Source: Pseudomonadota bacterium (GTDB taxonomy: Bacteria; Pseudomonadota; Gammaproteobacteria; Steroidobacterales; Steroidobacteraceae). From it: 7,434 nt of DNA. The notes under the pieces were generated by a model, which saw nothing but the letters and a program-made list of their open reading frames with translations, was not told where the DNA came from and searched no databases. The stretch lies in NCBI GenBank assembly GCA_021781775.1, contig JAJXWE010000062.1, positions 1 through 7,434 of the forward strand. The letters run 5' to 3'. Position 1 is the first letter of the stretch, and each line of letters opens with the position of its first letter. Below, one piece after another: positions 4,518 through 7,434 of this stretch. Made by a program: the position numbers and the translations under genes.

Positions 4518-7434
4518 GCGGCCGGGCGGGGGCGGCCCGGCGATGTCCTCGAGGCACCCGACCGTTGCGAGCGGCGCGTACGCCGAGCTGCACTGCCTCA
4601 GCAACTTCACCTTCCTGCGCGGCGCATCGCATCCGCAGGAGCTCGTCGCGCGGGCGGCCGAGCTCGGCTACACCGCGCTCGCCCTCACCGACGAGTGCTC
4701 GCTCTGCGGGGTGGTGCGCGCGCACGTGGCGGCCAAGGAGCGCGGCCTGCAACTGATCATCGGCGCGGAATTCCGGCTCGCGTGCGGTCTGCGGCTGGTG
4801 GCGCTTGCGACCGACCGGCACGGATACGGCCGGCTCTGCCGGCTCATCACCGTGGGGCGGCGCGCCGCCGCCAAGGGCGGCTACCACCTGACCCGCGAGG
4901 ATCTCGCCGCGACGCTCGAGCACTGTCTGCTGCTGTGGCTGCCCGGGGCGGTGGTGCAGGCCGAGGAGGCGCGCTGGCTCGGGGAGGTCTTTCCCGGACA
5001 GGTCTGGATCGCCGTGGAGCTGCTGCGCGGTGGCGCCGACCGCGAATGGCTCGCCGGTCTTGAGCGACTCGGGCGCGAGCAGAGTCTGCCGCTCGTTGCG
5101 AGCGGCGATGTGCACATGCACGTGCGCTCGCGCCGCAGGTTGCAGGATGCGCTGACGGCGGTGCGTCTGAGCGTGCCCATCCGGCAGGCCGGGTGGAGTC
5201 TGCATCCGAACGGCGAGCGCCATCTGCGCGAGATCGAACGGCTCGCCAGGCTCTACCCGCCGGCGCTGCTGGAGGAGACGGTGCGCATCGCACGACGCTG
5301 TACGTTCTCACTCGATGAGTTGCGCTACGAGTATCCGCGCGAGCTGGTGCCGCCGGGGGAAACGCCCGCGCGCCACCTGCGCCGGCTCACCGAGGCGGGA
5401 GCGCGACGACGCTGGCCGCACGGGGTACCCGCGAGCGAGCGCGCCGCGCTCGAGCATGAGCTGGCGTTGATCGGGGAGCTCGGCTACGAGCCGTACTTCC
5501 TGACCGTGCACGATCTGGTCGAGTTCGCGCGCGGCCGCGGCATTCTCTGCCAGGGCAGAGGGTCGGCCGCCAACTCGCGGGTGTGTTACTGCCTGGGCGT
5601 CACCGCGGTCGATCCGCAGCGCGGCGCCAGGCTGCTGTTCGAGCGGTTCATCTCCAAGGAGCGCAACGAGCCGCCCGACATCGACATCGACTTCGAGCAC
5701 GAGCGGCGCGAGGAGGTGATCCAGTACGTCTACGGCAAGTACGGCCGGGAGCGCGCGGCGCTCGCCGCCACGGTGATCCTGTACCGCGCGCGCAGCGCCC
5801 TGCGCGATCTCGGCAAGGCTTTCGGGCTGGCACCCGAGGTGTGCGCGCGGCTCGCCAAGACGATGCAGTGGTGGGACGGGAGCGAGGCGCTCCTCGAGCG
5901 GTTGCGCGCGGCCGGGTTCGATCCCGAGGATCCTGCGTTCGCGAGCCTGGCGGCGCTCGCGCGCGAGCTCGTCGCTTTTCCGGGCTTTCCGCGCCACCTG
6001 TCCCAACACGTCGGCGGGCTGGTGATCAGCGCCGGGCGGCTCGATGAGCTGGTGCCGATCGAGAACGCTTCGATGCCCGATCGCACCGTCGTGCAATGGG
6101 ACAAGGACGACCTCGATGCCCTCGGCCTGCTCAAGGTCGACGTACTCGCCCTCGGTATGCTGAGCGCGCTGCGCAAGGCGTTCGCGCTGGTCAACGGCCT
6201 GCGCGGCACGCACCATGCGCTCGGCACCCTGCCCGCCGAGGATCCCGAGGTCTACGCGATGATCTCGCGCGCCGACACGGTGGGGGTTTTCCAGGTCGAA
6301 TCGCGCGCGCAGATGGCCATGCTGCCGCGGCTGAAGCCGCGCTGCTACTACGACTTGGTGATCGAGGTGGCCATCGTGCGCCCCGGACCGATCCAGGGCG
6401 ACATGGTGCACCCGTACCTCAGGCGCCGCCAGGCGCGCGAGCCGGTGCAGTATCCGAGCGCGGAGGTCGAGTCGGTCCTGCGTCGCACGCTCGGGGTGCC
6501 GATCTTCCAGGAACAGGTGATGCAGCTCGCCGTGGTCGCCGCCGGCTTCACTCCCGGGGAGGCCGATCAGCTGCGCCGGGCCATGGGCGCATGGAAGCGC
6601 AGCGGGGGACTCGGGCACTTCCGCGACCGTCTCATCGGCGGGATGTGCGCGCGCGGCTACGCACCGCAGTTCGCCGAGCGGGTCTACCGGCAGATGCTCG
6701 GCTTCGGCGAGTACGGCTTTCCGGAGGCCCACGCGGCCAGCTTCGCGCTGCTGGTGTACGACTCGGCGTGGCTGAAGCATCACGAGCCGGCGGCCTTCGC
6801 CGCGGCGCTGCTGAACAGCCAGCCGATGGGTTTTTACGCCCCGGCGCAGCTGGTGCGCGATGCGCGCGCGCACGGCGTCGAGGTGCGTCCCGTGGACGTG
6901 TGTGCGAGCGAGTGGGACTGCACCCTCGAGCACCGCGGCGCCGGACAGCCGGCGCTGCGCCTGGGCATGCGTCTGGTGAAGGGCCTCACGCGCGCCGGGG
7001 GCGAGCGTGTCGTGCATGCGCGCCTCGCGAACGCCTTCAGCGCGGTCGAGGATCTCGGCCGACGCACCGGACTCGAGCGCGGCGATCTGGAGGCACTCGC
7101 CGCCGCGGGCGCGCTCGCCACGCTGAGCGGCAACCGCCATCTGGCCTTCTGGGATGTCGCCGGCGTGGAGCGGCCGCTGCCGATCGAGGTCACCACTGAG
7201 CAGGGCGGAGCCGATGCGCTGTCGGACGCATCGCTCCGGCGGTCCGGTCCCGCATCGCGGGAGGCGGCCCGACCTTTGCTCGCCGCTCCGACCGAGGGGG
7301 AAAACATCGTCGGGGATTACGCATCGCTCGGCTTGACGCTCGGCCGTCATCCGCTGGCGTTGCTGCGCGATACACTGCAGCGCAAGGGCGTGCGCGTCGC
7401 GCAGGAGATCGCGGTGCTCGGGCACGGTCAGGAA
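4510..7434 (+). CDS. dnaE2: DnaE2, error-prone C-family DNA polymerase (3' end outside window)
   Basis: DnaE2 (ImuC) is the catalytic polymerase of the mutasome and inserts bases opposite lesions. The frame is open from ATG 4510 to the window edge: 975 residues of an expected 1,020-1,080 or so. The PHP domain (about 24-215) has YAELHCLSNF at its start, with the second His of HxH replaced by Leu, and SGDVHMH at 198-204; proofreading is therefore unlikely. The polymerase core has CQGRGSAANS, the catalytic PDIDIDF (389-395) and the third Asp at 544 in LLKVDVLAL. The fingers carry IVRPGPIQGDMVHPYL (about 622-637), IFQEQVMQLA and GFGEYGFPEAHAASFAL (from 731). A helix-hairpin-helix-like region lies near 840-880. 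The window ends before the OB-fold. ATG 4510 overlaps imuB by 8 nt, which favours coupled translation; ATG 4543 is an in-frame alternative that also precedes all conserved sequence. Arg357 in SAANSRVCY is unusual, as this position is normally small and uncharged in homologues I remember. Confidence 0.96.
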   Translation, partial: MAERPGGGGPAMSSRHPTVASGAYAELHCLSNFTFLRGASHPQELVARAAELGYTALALTDECSLCGVVRAHVAAKERGLQLIIGAEFRLACGLRLVALATDRHGYGRLCRLITVGRRAAAKGGYHLTREDLAATLEHCLLLWLPGAVVQAEEARWLGEVFPGQVWIAVELLRGGADREWLAGLERLGREQSLPLVASGDVHMHVRSRRRLQDALTAVRLSVPIRQAGWSLHPNGERHLREIERLARLYPPALLEETVRIARRCTFSLDELRYEYPRELVPPGETPARHLRRLTEAGARRRWPHGVPASERAALEHELALIGELGYEPYFLTVHDLVEFARGRGILCQGRGSAANSRVCYCLGVTAVDPQRGARLLFERFISKERNEPPDIDIDFEHERREEVIQYVYGKYGRERAALAATVILYRARSALRDLGKAFGLAPEVCARLAKTMQWWDGSEALLERLRAAGFDPEDPAFASLAALARELVAFPGFPRHLSQHVGGLVISAGRLDELVPIENASMPDRTVVQWDKDDLDALGLLKVDVLALGMLSALRKAFALVNGLRGTHHALGTLPAEDPEVYAMISRADTVGVFQVESRAQMAMLPRLKPRCYYDLVIEVAIVRPGPIQGDMVHPYLRRRQAREPVQYPSAEVESVLRRTLGVPIFQEQVMQLAVVAAGFTPGEADQLRRAMGAWKRSGGLGHFRDRLIGGMCARGYAPQFAERVYRQMLGFGEYGFPEAHAASFALLVYDSAWLKHHEPAAFAAALLNSQPMGFYAPAQLVRDARAHGVEVRPVDVCASEWDCTLEHRGAGQPALRLGMRLVKGLTRAGGERVVHARLANAFSAVEDLGRRTGLERGDLEALAAAGALATLSGNRHLAFWDVAGVERPLPIEVTTEQGGADALSDASLRRSGPASREAARPLLAAPTEGENIVGDYASLGLTLGRHPLALLRDTLQRKGVRVAQEIAVLGHGQE

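Noticed and set aside
2847..4610. Long minus-strand open frame (587 codons) opposite imuA and imuB
   Set aside because: Translation is rich in Arg, Gln, Pro and Ala with no recognisable domain. It mirrors the codon pattern of the well-supported + strand genes in GC-rich DNA.
5308..7425. Long minus-strand open frame (705 codons) opposite dnaE2
   Set aside because: It lies wholly over the conserved polymerase core, has biased composition and no domain; a shadow frame of high-GC coding DNA.
1..7434. CRISPR array, tRNA or rRNA genes, insertion sequence ends, phage genes
   Set aside because: I looked for direct repeats with regular spacing, tRNA-like T-loop sequences and transposase motifs and saw none.

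Overview
The window comes from a bacterium with very GC-rich coding DNA. The LexA sequence (E. coli-like recognition helix), the Lpp/OprI-style lipoprotein and the lexA-imuA-imuB-dnaE2 order point to a gammaproteobacterium, perhaps of the Xanthomonadales/Nevskiales/Steroidobacter type. That placement is inferred from remembered protein similarity, not from a search.

Layout. (1) At 1-613 (+) lies the C-terminal part of a Fic-domain AMP-transferase. Its upstream reading frame is interrupted by a stop codon that looks like a one-base frameshift at the window edge. (2) At 614-878 there is no gene, only small inverted repeats. (3) At 879-1258 (-) is a short alanine-rich coiled-coil outer-membrane lipoprotein with a strong ribosome binding site and a textbook intrinsic terminator. 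(4) At 1259-1728 is a divergent intergenic region. Its right end carries a clear sigma70-type promoter (TTGCCA-16-TATAAT) and a LexA box (TTGT-N8-ACAG) at the predicted transcription start of lexA. (5) At 1729-7434 (+) is a tightly packed operon of lexA, imuA, imuB and dnaE2. The last gene runs off the right edge, just before its expected C-terminal OB-fold region.

How the genes work together. LexA represses its own promoter. After DNA damage it cleaves itself, and the whole operon is induced. ImuA (RecA-like), ImuB (a non-catalytic Y-family polymerase relative that acts as a clamp adaptor) and DnaE2 (an error-prone C-family polymerase) form the known 'mutasome' for translesion synthesis and SOS mutagenesis. 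Gene spacing supports one transcript: 18 nt between lexA and imuA, a GTGA overlap between imuA and imuB, and an 8-nt overlap between imuB and dnaE2.

The system is known, not new. The most unusual point is in ImuB. It appears to lack about 40-50 residues where the fingers of Y-family polymerases normally lie, and it has an N-terminal extension of about 43 residues with a TIDLF motif resembling a beta-clamp-binding peptide.
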